From Halococcaceae archaeon (GTDB taxonomy: Archaea > Halobacteriota > Halobacteria > Halobacteriales > Halalkalicoccaceae): a stretch of 22,911 nucleotides of DNA. The translations under genes were made by a program, and so were the position numbers. The stretch covers positions 1 to 22,911 of the forward strand of contig SKWB01000368.1 of NCBI GenBank assembly GCA_007129135.1. The letters are read 5' to 3'. Position 1 is the stretch's first letter. Each line of letters begins with the position of its first letter. Under the pieces are notes generated by a model, which saw nothing but the letters and a program-made list of their open reading frames with translations, was not told the DNA's origin and ran no database searches. Positions 14,722 to 21,448 of this stretch are shown in pieces.

Positions 14722-15809
14722 CACTCGAACACCGAGTCGAACGTCTCGGCACCGAGCGGGTCGAACCGGCCGGCGGCGACGTTCTCCTCGACGTGGGCTT
14801 CCCGACTCGTCCCGACCAGCGCGCTCGTCACGCCCGGGGCGCTCCGTGCGAAGTTGATCGCCCGTTGGACCGGGGAGTCGCCCGCGAGCAGCGACCCGAC
14901 CTCCTCGGGGACCCTGTCCGCGAGTCCGCCCTGCCCGATGCTCGCGCTCGTAAAGGCCGAGAGCCCCGCGTTCTGGGCGAACCAGAGCGCGCTCTCGCTG
15001 CCGTCTCGCCCCTCGTGTGCCTCGACCGTGAACGCGTCGGCCATCTGGACGTTGAACGGCAGCTGGATCGCCCGAAAGCCCGTCGAAGCGTTCCCGACCG
15101 ACTTCGCCGCGGCTCGCGCTCGCGAGACGATCTCGGGCAGCGAGAGGTAGCTCGCGTGCTCCTCGTGGACGCGCAGCGCCTCCCAGGTCGCCACCCCGTA
15201 GTACCGGAGTTCGCCGTCAGCCCGCCGCTCTTCCAGCCGCTCGAACGCCCGCTCCACCAGGTCGTAGACCTCCTCCCTCGACCGTACACGGAGCTGCGTC
15301 TCCGGGTTGTGCAGGTAGTAGAGATCGATCGCGTCGATTGCGAGGTTCTCGCGCGAGCGTTCGAACTGGTCGTCGATAAACCCCGGCGCGAGAGCGTGAC
15401 TCCCCATCGCGAGGTCGTCGACCGAGAGGACCCCAGTATCGACGTACTCCGATGTCACGTACGCTCCGGGGTCCTCCGGCCGCTCGCCGTCGAACGGGAC
15501 GAAGCCGCCCTTCGTCGCCACGAGCACCGCCTCCCTCTCCACCTCGCTCTCCGCGAGCGCCTCGCCGACAGCTCTCTCGGAACGCTGGTGGCGGTAGTTG
15601 ATCGCCGTGTCGATCACGTTGCAGCCGCTCTCGAGTGCCGTCCGGATCACGGCTCGGTACCGGTCGTCGACCGCGTCGGTCGGTTCGCCGAGATAGGTCC
15701 CCAGCCCGACGCTCGAGACCACCTCGTCTCCGAACCGGCGGAAGTAGGTCCGGCCGAACCCGTCGCCGAACTCGTCGCGGTAGGCCCACGTCGCCTCCTT
15801 GGTCGCCAT
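14721..15809 (-). CDS. Aldo/keto reductase
   Basis: This 362-residue (beta/alpha)8 NADPH-dependent oxidoreductase has the full catalytic tetrad: D67 in NVIDTAINY, Y72, K100 in VATKGG and H167 in LYYLHNPE. SSVGLGTYLGEPTD opens the barrel, and SALVGTSREAHVEENVAA near the end forms the cofactor phosphate-binding region. The length is somewhat above the family's 280-330 because of the insert FVPFDGERPEDPGAY and a longer loop after 215. The ATG at 15809 has a CTTTTGC box 27 bases upstream. The carbonyl substrate cannot be read. It is followed by a translationally coupled small membrane protein. Confidence 0.9.
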   Translation of the reverse strand: MATKEATWAYRDEFGDGFGRTYFRRFGDEVVSSVGLGTYLGEPTDAVDDRYRAVIRTALESGCNVIDTAINYRHQRSERAVGEALAESEVEREAVLVATKGGFVPFDGERPEDPGAYVTSEYVDTGVLSVDDLAMGSHALAPGFIDDQFERSRENLAIDAIDLYYLHNPETQLRVRSREEVYDLVERAFERLEERRADGELRYYGVATWEALRVHEEHASYLSLPEIVSRARAAAKSVGNASTGFRAIQLPFNVQMADAFTVEAHEGRDGSESALWFAQNAGLSAFTSASIGQGGLADRVPEEVGSLLAGDSPVQRAINFARSAPGVTSALVGTSREAHVEENVAAGRFDPLGAETFDSVFE

Positions 15810-15832
15810 AGGCGGGGTTCGGGCCCCGTCCG

Positions 15833-15839
15833 CAAAAGG
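15833..15839 (-). promoter_or_regulatory. TATA-like box of the aldo/keto reductase gene
   Basis: The minus strand carries CTTTTGC about 27 bases before the ATG at 15809. The frame upstream of that ATG is poor, and the box supports a leaderless start. Confidence 0.5.
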
Positions 15840-15925
15840 GTGGGAGTCGACGGATACCGACCGGGTACGAACGCCGTCGTCTTCCCGCGCCGACCGCCGT
15901 GAGTCCTCCGGTGGGTCCCTCTCGA

Positions 15926-16807
15926 CTACCGGTCGGCCGTGTAGGCGGCCACCACGTCCCTGTATCCCTCCCGGTAGGTCGGGTACGACAGCTCGTATCC
16001 CAGTTCCTCGAGCTTCCGGTTCGAACACCGCTTGCTCGTCAGGATCCTCCGCCTCGCGGGTTCGGAGAGGTCGCCCTCCGCGAGCCGCTCCTCCTTCGTC
16101 CGCTTTGTGGGTTCGCCGACGCCGCACTGTTCTGCCAGCCAGTCTGCGAACGTCCACTTGTCGGCGGGCTCGTCGTCGACGACGAGGAGGACCTCCTCAC
16201 GGGCGAGGCCCTCTTCGAGCAGGTAGCGAACCGCCCCGGCGGCGTCCTCGCGGTGGACCATGTTCAGGTAGCCCTCGGTGACCGGCCCCTCCAGGTAGCG
16301 ATCCAACCGGTAGCGGCCCGGGCCGTAGAGCCCCGCGAAGCGGGCGACGGTGCCCGGGATCGGCGATTCCAGCGCGACCCGTTCGGCCTCGGCGAGAACA
16401 CGGGTCTTCTCGGTCGTCGGTTCGAGGGGTGTCTCCTCGTCGACCCAGTCACCACCGTGGTCGCCGTAGACGCCGGTGCTCGAGGTGTAGACGAGCCGGT
16501 CGGGTGGCCGTTCGCGTCCCGCGAACTGCTCGATGACCGTCTCCAACCCCTCGACGAACACCTCGCGGGCGGCGTCCGCGCCGCGGCCACCCGAACTCGC
16601 GGCGAAGACGAGCGCGTCGGCGTCCGGGACCGGGGAGAGCGAGTCGGGGTCGGTCACGTCCGCTCGAACCCCGTCGAAGCCGGCCCCCTCGATCTCGTCG
16701 ATACCCTCCTCCGACCGGCGCACGCCGACGACGTCGTGGCCGCGGGCGGTGAGCTGTCGACCGAGTTCGAGCCCCACGTAGCCACAGCCGAGTATCGCGG
16801 TCTCCAT
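15926..16807 (-). CDS. NAD(P)-binding epimerase/dehydratase, YeeZ-like atypical SDR
   Basis: This 293-residue protein has a Rossmann start METAILGCGYVGLELGRQL (GxGxxG-type loop at 7-12), an acidic strand, DADALVFAASSGGRG (62-76), RLVYTSSTGVYGDHGGDW (104-121) and ETPLEP. The usual YxxxK pair is not intact: the equivalent stretch reads PTTEKTRVLAEAE, which is typical of the atypical SDR group that includes E. coli YeeZ. VHREDAAGAVRYLLEEGL and RTKEERLAEG complete the fold. The reaction is unknown. A TTTTG box at about 16831-16837 lies 27 bases before the ATG. Confidence 0.85.
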   Translation of the reverse strand: METAILGCGYVGLELGRQLTARGHDVVGVRRSEEGIDEIEGAGFDGVRADVTDPDSLSPVPDADALVFAASSGGRGADAAREVFVEGLETVIEQFAGRERPPDRLVYTSSTGVYGDHGGDWVDEETPLEPTTEKTRVLAEAERVALESPIPGTVARFAGLYGPGRYRLDRYLEGPVTEGYLNMVHREDAAGAVRYLLEEGLAREEVLLVVDDEPADKWTFADWLAEQCGVGEPTKRTKEERLAEGDLSEPARRRILTSKRCSNRKLEELGYELSYPTYREGYRDVVAAYTADR

Positions 16808-16869
16808 ACCCCCGCTTCGAAACGCTCCGTCAAAACACCCCCGTCGCCACCGGAGCCGATCGGATCCTG

Positions 16870-17298
16870 CTAGCGCTTTCTGTCCTCGATCGTATGCCGG
16901 AGGTGGGCGTACTCCGCGAGGCTCATCGGCGCGCGACCCTCGACTTTCTGCTGGACCTCCTTGCCGTCGAGGTCGAGGTCCAGATTGGCCGCGAGCGTGT
17001 CGACGTCGAGGACCGCCGTCGTCATCCCCATGAGGAGTCGGTCCTGCATCTCGGCCTCGGCGATCTCGGCGGTCGGTTCCGCCTCGGAGAGCGCGAGGAT
17101 CGCCGCCGCGTCGTCCGTGGTGAGGTCGGGCGACTCGCCCTCGACGAGCGCCTCGAGTCGCCTCTCTTCGATCCCCGTCTCGGCCGCCGCCGCCTCGACC
17201 CCGACTCCCTCGACGATCCCGGTGAGTTCGCGCTCGTAGCGGTCTCTCAGCGTCTCCGGGGTGAACTCCTCCGTATCGACCGTCCGGTCGGTGAGCAT
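16870..17298 (-). CDS. DUF5791-family haloarchaeal protein
   Basis: This 142-residue acidic, all-helical cytoplasmic protein starts MLTDRTVDTEEFTPETLRDR. Residues 25-60 (VEGVGVEAAAAETGIEERRL followed by EALVEGESPDLTTDDAAAIL) resemble a helix-turn-helix-like bundle. The end DLDGKEVQQKVEGRAPMSLA EYAHLRHTI is the phrase by which I recognise the haloarchaeal family DUF5791. The function is unknown. The ATG at 17298 has no Shine-Dalgarno (CCTCCCCCC precedes it), and a CCTTTCG box lies near 17321-17327, again suggesting a leaderless transcript. Confidence 0.8.
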   Translation of the reverse strand: MLTDRTVDTEEFTPETLRDRYERELTGIVEGVGVEAAAAETGIEERRLEALVEGESPDLTTDDAAAILALSEAEPTAEIAEAEMQDRLLMGMTTAVLDVDTLAANLDLDLDGKEVQQKVEGRAPMSLAEYAHLRHTIEDRKR

Positions 17299-17442
17299 AC
17301 TGGGGGGAGGAAGCCGGCGGCGAAAGGCGTTCTCTTCTCGACTCGTCGGATCGTCGCCGGCGGTCGTACTCTCACGATCGAGGATCGAACGACACCGGTG
17401 GCCTGCGCGCCCACGAGACCCCGCTGGCTACGACGATCCCTC

Positions 17443-18789
17443 TCAGTTCACGAGGCTCGCGCCGTCGAAGCCCTCGCGGTCGTACTCCATCTCCAGCAGG
17501 TCGAGGAGCGTCGGTGTGATGTCGTAGAGGTTCGCCTCGCCGACCGTGATGTCGGGGTCGTCGACGAGCAGCGTCGCGTTGTCGAAGCTGTGCATCCCGT
17601 TTCGCGGACCGGTGTCGAACACCTCCCCGTGGCCCGAGAACCCGGACTTCAGGTCGAAGCCGTGGGCCGGTATCGCGACGAGGTCGGGCGCGATCTCGTC
17701 GTGAGCGCCCCTGAACGCCTTCTCCTTCTCGACGACCCGTTCACAGACCTGCTTCCCGTTCGGCCCTTCGAGCGCCAGCAGCGCCTGCTTCAGTTCGTCA
17801 CGGGTCTCCTCGTACTCCTCCTCCGGGACGCTTCCTCTCGGTTCGCGCCCCTCTAAGTTGATGTAGAACCGGCCCGGGATGAGCGAGTACGCCCGGGTCT
17901 CGTTGGCGATGTCGCCGAGTTCTTCGTGCTCGTCCTCCGAAAAGGAGAGCCACCCTTCCTCGGCGAGCCACTGGTTGAAGTGGACCTCGTAGTCGAGCGT
18001 CGTGAAGCCGTGGTCGCTCGCGACGACCATCGTCACGTCGTCGGCGAGTAGCTCCCGTAGCTCGCCGAGGTAGGCGTCGAGTTTGCGGTAGAACTCCAGG
18101 AACTCCTCCCTGTACTCGCCGTCGCGCTCGTAGTCGCGGAAGAGGAAGTGGTTGACCCTGTCCGTGGTCATGAAGACGCCGAAGAAGAGGTCCCAGTCGT
18201 CCTCGCCGATGTAGTGTTTGAACGAGGCGAAACGGGCGTCGAGCGTCTCGTGGGCGTCCTCGACGAACTCGGTCTTGTCCTCGTCGTGGCCGAGACGGGC
18301 GTTCACGTCGATCCGGTAGCCGTACTCCGTGAGCGTTCGCTCTAGCTCCTCGGGCACCGCCGCCTTCTCGACGCTCGGGGAGAGAAAGCCCGAGACCATC
18401 CGCTGGAGGTTCCGCTGCGGGGGGAAGGTGACGGGGACGTTCATCACCGTCGCGTTCCGACCGGCGTCCGTGACCCGGTCCCAGACGCGGGTCGCCTGTA
18501 CGTCCCGTCCCATCGGGACGTAGGTCTCGTAGGAGCCGACTTCGCGGTCCTGGAAGCCGTAGACGCCCGTCTCACCGGGGTTGACGCCGGTCGTGAGCGA
18601 CGGCCAGCAGGCGCTCGACTCCGGCGGGATGATGCTGTCTATCGCCCCGGAGCTACCCTCCTCCGCGAGCGCCGTCAGGTTCGGAAACGTCTCCGGTTCC
18701 TCCTCGATCAGACTGAACGGCACACCGTCGATACCGAAGAAGGCGACGCGCGGGGAGTCGTCACCACGCAACCGGTCGAACAGACCCAT
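17443..18789 (-). CDS. Alkaline-phosphatase-superfamily phosphodiesterase/phosphatase
   Basis: This 448-residue metal hydrolase belongs to the type I phosphodiesterase/nucleotide pyrophosphatase group. Metal-binding positions are FFGIDGVP (D21), FMTTDRVNHF (D210, H214), VVASDHGF (D259, H260) and GFSGHGEVF. The nucleophile loop is IPPESSACWPSLTTG (54-68). Compared with the family text TFPNHY or TVPAW, the residue two before the conserved Pro is Cys61 rather than Thr or Ser. LYDITPTLLDLL near the end is typical of this superfamily. No signal peptide is present, so the protein is cytoplasmic. The substrate is unknown; a nucleotide, phospholipid-like or cofactor pyrophosphate is plausible. Confidence 0.85.
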   Translation of the reverse strand: MGLFDRLRGDDSPRVAFFGIDGVPFSLIEEEPETFPNLTALAEEGSSGAIDSIIPPESSACWPSLTTGVNPGETGVYGFQDREVGSYETYVPMGRDVQATRVWDRVTDAGRNATVMNVPVTFPPQRNLQRMVSGFLSPSVEKAAVPEELERTLTEYGYRIDVNARLGHDEDKTEFVEDAHETLDARFASFKHYIGEDDWDLFFGVFMTTDRVNHFLFRDYERDGEYREEFLEFYRKLDAYLGELRELLADDVTMVVASDHGFTTLDYEVHFNQWLAEEGWLSFSEDEHEELGDIANETRAYSLIPGRFYINLEGREPRGSVPEEEYEETRDELKQALLALEGPNGKQVCERVVEKEKAFRGAHDEIAPDLVAIPAHGFDLKSGFSGHGEVFDTGPRNGMHSFDNATLLVDDPDITVGEANLYDITPTLLDLLEMEYDREGFDGASLVN

Positions 18790-18842
18790 GGAGGCCTTTA
18801 CTGGCGTCTGCTACAAGAAGCTTCGTCTCCGCACCTGCGTGC

Positions 18843-18959
18843 TCAATCGGCCGTTTCGGGCCCGCTCGCCGCCCCTTCTCCCTCCATCTCGGGGGTGAAG
18901 TTCGTCGGGACGACCGTCGGGTGGGCGATGCCGGGACGGGGGTGGTCGCTCGTGGCCAT
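18843..18959 (-). CDS. Possible 38-residue haloarchaeal small protein
   Basis: From an ATG at 18959 the minus strand encodes MATSDHPRPGIAHPTVVPTN, then FTPEMEGEGAASGPETAD and TGA. The composition is acidic and the text looks non-random, with a Pro-rich start and an acidic tail. It fills the gap between ppa and the phosphatase gene on the same strand. The AT-rich block at 19000-19015 (ATAATTATAATAC) and a CTTTTGG near 18988-18994 could serve as its promoter. No family was recognised with certainty. Confidence 0.5.
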   Translation of the reverse strand: MATSDHPRPGIAHPTVVPTNFTPEMEGEGAASGPETAD

Positions 18960-18999
18960 CACGGGAGGACCTATCCGCTCCACCCCCAAAAGATTACCC

Positions 19000-19015
19000 A
19001 TAATTATAATACATC
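19000..19015 (-). promoter_or_regulatory. AT-rich promoter or terminator element downstream of ppa
   Basis: The block around ATTATAAT is self-complementary and the most AT-rich stretch of the window. It sits 56-71 bases past the ppa stop and about 45 bases before the 38-residue ORF. It may be a TATA box with a short leader for that ORF and the phosphatase gene, or part of transcript termination after ppa. Confidence 0.4.
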
Positions 19016-19070
19016 CGATCGGGGCGAGGAATTACCCCCGTGTATCGGCCGGGCTTCCGTCGGTCGGTTC

Positions 19071-19604
19071 TCAGCCGAACTGCTCGGTGTAGAGCTCCTG
19101 GGAGTGTTCGATCGCGTCGAGCGCCGCCTCGCGGTCCTCCCAGCCGAGGGTCTCGACCTCCTTGCCCTCCTCTAAGTTCTTGTACGTCTCGAAGAACTCG
19201 TCTATCTCGTCTCTGGTGTGCTGTGGGAGGTCGGAGAGGTCGTCTACGTGGTCGAAGCGTGGGTCCTCCTCGGGTACGGCGATCACCTTGTCGTCCTGCT
19301 CGCCGTCGTCGTCCATCTTCATCAGCGCGACCGGCCGGGCCTCGATCACACAGCCGGGGAACGTCGAGTCCTCGACGAGCACGAGCACGTCGAACGGGTC
19401 GTCGTCGTCGTACCACGAGCGCGGGATGAAGCCGTAATCACCCGGGTAGTGGACGTTCGAGTGGAGCACGCGGTCGAGGACGACTGCCGGGATGTCCTTG
19501 TCGTACTCGTACTTGTTCCGGTCGCCTTTCAGACACTCGACGACGGCGTAGATCGACTCGGGTGCGTCCGGCCCGGTCTCCAGGTCTTCCCACAGGTTTG
19601 TCAT
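19071..19604 (-). CDS. ppa: Inorganic pyrophosphatase, family I
   Basis: This 177-residue soluble enzyme hydrolyses pyrophosphate to two phosphates, driving biosynthetic reactions. The family signature DDDPFDVLVL (three Asp metal ligands) is at about 67-76. Other conserved text is VVECLKGDRNKYEYDKD, HYPGDYGFIPRSWYDDD, GCVIEARPVALMKMDDDGEQ and DDKVIAVPEEDPRF. Length and sequence are typical of archaeal and bacterial family I enzymes. The ATG at 19604 has a TTTTTT run (19629-19634) 27 bases upstream, supporting a leaderless mRNA and excluding the longer Arg-rich frame. It diverges from the PadR-type regulator gene. Confidence 0.97.
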   Translation of the reverse strand: MTNLWEDLETGPDAPESIYAVVECLKGDRNKYEYDKDIPAVVLDRVLHSNVHYPGDYGFIPRSWYDDDDPFDVLVLVEDSTFPGCVIEARPVALMKMDDDGEQDDKVIAVPEEDPRFDHVDDLSDLPQHTRDEIDEFFETYKNLEEGKEVETLGWEDREAALDAIEHSQELYTEQFG

Positions 19605-19628
19605 GCGTCCGTTCGTGCGATCAGTAGG

Positions 19629-19634
19629 AAAAAA
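19629..19634 (-). promoter_or_regulatory. TATA-like box of ppa
   Basis: GCTTTTTTCC on the minus strand is centred 27-28 bases before the ppa ATG and fixes the start. Confidence 0.6.
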
Positions 19635-19720
19635 GCCCTTTCGACCTCTCACCGCCGGAGGCGGTTTCTGTCGGTATGAACGGGTAATACAAGCCCGCTC
19701 AGAGTGGGCGGCTTGCCAAC

Positions 19721-19730
19721 TGTTAAATAG
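19721..19730 (+). promoter_or_regulatory. TATA box of the PadR-family gene
   Basis: TGTTAAATAG is centred 27 bases before the ATG at 19753. There is no Shine-Dalgarno, so the transcript is probably leaderless. Confidence 0.65.
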
Positions 19731-19750
19731 GTAGACAGCATCCTATCTAC
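19731..19750 (+). promoter_or_regulatory. Operator-like inverted repeat at the PadR-family promoter
   Basis: GTAGACAG (19731-19738) and CTATCTAC (19743-19750) are complementary at seven of eight positions around a 4-base centre. The repeat fills exactly the space between TATA box and start codon, where a bound dimer would block initiation, so autoregulation by the PadR-type protein is the simple reading. Confidence 0.5.
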
Positions 19751-19752
19751 TG

Positions 19753-20112
19753 ATGTCAGAGGCACAAGCAGTTCCGGGCACAGAGCAGACCGCACACGAC
19801 CTGACGGCGTTCCAACACAACATCCTCGTCATCCTCTCGGAGGAGGCGATGTACGGGCTGGCGATCAAGCGCCAGCTAGAGGAGTACTACGGCGCCGAAG
19901 TGAACCACGGTCGGCTCTACCCCAACCTCGACGACCTCGTCGAGATGGGCTACGTGGAAAAGAGCGAACTCGACAAGCGGACCAACCAGTACGAACTCAC
20001 CGACGACGGCTACGAGGTCGTCCTCGGCCAGCTCGACTGGGTCCTCTCGAAGCTCGTCATCGACGGCGACAGAGCCGAGGACGTCCGCTCGCTCATCGAC
20101 GCACAGCTGTAG
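19753..20112 (+). CDS. PadR-family transcriptional regulator, RosR-like
   Basis: This 119-residue protein is a PadR winged helix: FQHNILVILSEEAMYGLAIK (20-39), RQLEEYYGAEVNHGRLYPNL (40-59) with the recognition helix, DDLVEMGYVEKSELDKRTNQ and YELTDDGYEVV as the wing, and a C-terminal dimerisation helix. The sequence strongly resembles what I recall of RosR from Halobacterium salinarum, a regulator of the response to reactive oxygen species, but several haloarchaeal paralogues share this form. It has its own TATA box and an inverted repeat over the presumed start site. It is divergent from ppa and converges with the rnhA operon gene, 11 bases from its stop. Confidence 0.9.
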   Translation: MSEAQAVPGTEQTAHDLTAFQHNILVILSEEAMYGLAIKRQLEEYYGAEVNHGRLYPNLDDLVEMGYVEKSELDKRTNQYELTDDGYEVVLGQLDWVLSKLVIDGDRAEDVRSLIDAQL

Positions 20113-20123
20113 AACAGACGACA

Positions 20124-20681
20124 TCACTCGGCTTCTTTCGCGGCCTCGACCACCAGCGCGAGCGAGCGCTCTACCGCCGCCCGCTGGTCCGCACTCGGCC
20201 AGGCGTTGCGCACGAAGTAGTCGGTGAGGAACTCCTCGCGCTCTCGCTCGCCCGCCGTCTCCATCCGCCTGGCGTAGTGGTTGCCCATGAAGTCGGCGAA
20301 CGCCTCGGCGTTCTCGCCGTGGACCTCGCCGTAGTCCGCTCTCACCCGTTCCGCGAGCGCGCGGTTGTGCGCCTCGACCGACGGCCAGTCCTCGGGGTCG
20401 GCCGCGCCGGTGAGCCGAATCTCGACCGCCCGGTCGATCTCCTCGATCCGTTCCGGGTGGACCACACCCGCCACCTCCCACTCCTCGGGGTGGAGCACCA
20501 GCACCTCGTCCTCGCCCTCCTCCCTGATCCTCGTCCTGAAGCCACGGTCGGCGAGCAGCTCCTCTCGCTCCTCGCGGTAGGCCGCCGCCTCGTCCTCGTC
20601 GACCGCCGCACGCGCGAGCCGCGTCAGCCGCTCGACTCGCGAGACCACCTCCTCCTCCAGCTCCTCGTCCCCCTCAGCCAT
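20124..20681 (-). CDS. 'rnhA operon protein' (DUF7108-like)
   Basis: This 185-residue acidic, soluble, largely helical protein has a charged coiled segment at 1-45 (ELEEEVVSRVERLTRLARAA), a beta-rich middle (EDEVLVLHPEEWEVAGVVHP, IDRAVEIRLTGAADPEDW) and a helical end (HNRALAERVRADYGEVHGEN and FADFMGNHYARRMETA). Its ATG lies inside the end of rnhA with an 8-base overlap, so the two are translationally coupled. This linkage is well kept in haloarchaea, where the protein bears the name rnhA operon protein. The molecular role is unknown; work alongside RNA-DNA hybrid removal is inference. Confidence 0.85.
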   Translation of the reverse strand: MAEGDEELEEEVVSRVERLTRLARAAVDEDEAAAYREEREELLADRGFRTRIREEGEDEVLVLHPEEWEVAGVVHPERIEEIDRAVEIRLTGAADPEDWPSVEAHNRALAERVRADYGEVHGENAEAFADFMGNHYARRMETAGEREREEFLTDYFVRNAWPSADQRAAVERSLALVVEAAKEAE

Positions 20682-21267
20682 CGTCCAGTGCCTCGTTCGC
20701 CAGTTCGTCCGCGCGGCGGTTGATCTCGCGCGGAACGTGCTCGATCGACCACCGGTCGAACCCCGAGAGCAGTTCACGGACCCGGACCCGCCGTTCCCGC
20801 AGCTCCGGATCGTTCGTGTTCCACTCGCCCCTGACCTGTTTCACGATCAGTTCGGAGTCCCCGCGGAGGTCCACCTCGTCGAAGCCGTACTCGTGTGCCG
20901 CGGAGAGCGCGCGAACGAGCGCCTCGTACTCCGCGCGGTTGTTCGTCGTCGTCCCCAGTCGTTCGCCCCCTTCGGCGACGATCCCACCCGAGGAGACGAG
21001 CACCCACCCTGCGGCGGAGGGTCCGGGGTTCCCGCGACACGCCCCGTCGAAGTAGGCGTGGACGCGCCCGCCCTCCTCGCGCAGGAGCGCCTCGATGTCC
21101 TGTGGGCGCTTTCCCTGGATCACGATCGTCCCGTCGTAGGCGACCGCCACCGCCTCCCCGTGTTCGGCCCGCCAGAGTTCGTGGTCGGTGTTGCCGGGGT
21201 GGACCTCCGCGCCCGCCTCGCGCAGGCGCTCTGCGGCCACCTCCGGATCACAGTCGACGGTCGGCAT
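20674..21267 (-). CDS. rnhA: Ribonuclease HI
   Basis: This 197-residue enzyme cuts the RNA strand of RNA-DNA hybrids. The catalytic carboxylates are all visible: D74 in YFDGACRGNPGPSAAGWVL, E113 in NNRAEYEAL, D137 in LRGDSELIVKQ and D187 in NRRADELAN. The RNase H domain covers about 69-195. An N-terminal extension of about 67 residues (AEVHPGNTDHELWRAEHGEA and VAVAYDGTIVIQGKRPQDIE) is an extra small domain seen in haloarchaeal versions. The basic-protrusion handle of the E. coli enzyme is absent. A GTTATATCC box (21291-21298) lies 27 bases before the ATG. The gene overlaps its downstream partner. Confidence 0.95.
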   Translation of the reverse strand: MPTVDCDPEVAAERLREAGAEVHPGNTDHELWRAEHGEAVAVAYDGTIVIQGKRPQDIEALLREEGGRVHAYFDGACRGNPGPSAAGWVLVSSGGIVAEGGERLGTTTNNRAEYEALVRALSAAHEYGFDEVDLRGDSELIVKQVRGEWNTNDPELRERRVRVRELLSGFDRWSIEHVPREINRRADELANEALDDG

Positions 21268-21290
21268 TGAGCCGAGGTCACCGGTACTCG

Positions 21291-21298
21291 GATATAAC
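21291..21298 (-). promoter_or_regulatory. TATA box of the rnhA operon
   Basis: The minus strand reads GTTATATCC, centred about 27 bases before the rnhA ATG at 21267, giving a leaderless transcript. Confidence 0.65.
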
Positions 21299-21315
21299 GG
21301 CTTTGGTATGTGTTC

Positions 21316-21354
21316 GGGGCTGAAAGCCCCCCGATACCGCCGCAGTCGGGCGGT
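21316..21354. other. Two tandem hairpins between rnhA and tfb
   Basis: GGGGCT GAA AGCCCC (21316-21330) is a perfect 6-base-pair hairpin. ACCGCC (21336-21341) pairs with GGCGGT (21349-21354) around a 7-base loop, followed by TTT. Both lie upstream of the predicted starts of both divergent transcripts, so they are not leaders of either. A small RNA, a terminator or the remnant of a hairpin-ended (IS200/IS605-type) element are possible. Confidence 0.5.
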
Positions 21355-21413
21355 TTCTCCGATCGGGTTGGCGAATCCTGTCGCCTGGTTCACGACACAG
21401 TTCGAACCGAGGG

Positions 21414-21420
21414 TTTAAGT
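21414..21420 (+). promoter_or_regulatory. TATA box of the tfb gene
   Basis: GTTTAAG ends 28 bases before the ATG at 21449, placing the transcript start only a few bases before the gene. The same TTTAAGTG recurs at 21439-21446, at the presumed start site. Confidence 0.55.
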
Positions 21421-21426
21421 GTTTTG

Positions 21427-21436
21427 GTAGTACTAC
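21427..21436 (+). promoter_or_regulatory. Perfect 10-base palindrome at the tfb promoter
   Basis: GTAGTACTAC is its own reverse complement and lies between the TATA box and the presumed transcript start, where a bound dimer would interfere with the initiation complex. It looks like an operator. Confidence 0.5.
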
Positions 21437-21448
21437 TATTTAAGTGCG

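Noticed and set aside
14793..15902. 369-codon plus-strand frame
   Set aside because: It is antisense to the aldo/keto reductase with intact tetrad.
16894..17856. 320-codon plus-strand frame
   Set aside because: It spans two minus-strand genes and the gap between them, so it is a chance open frame.
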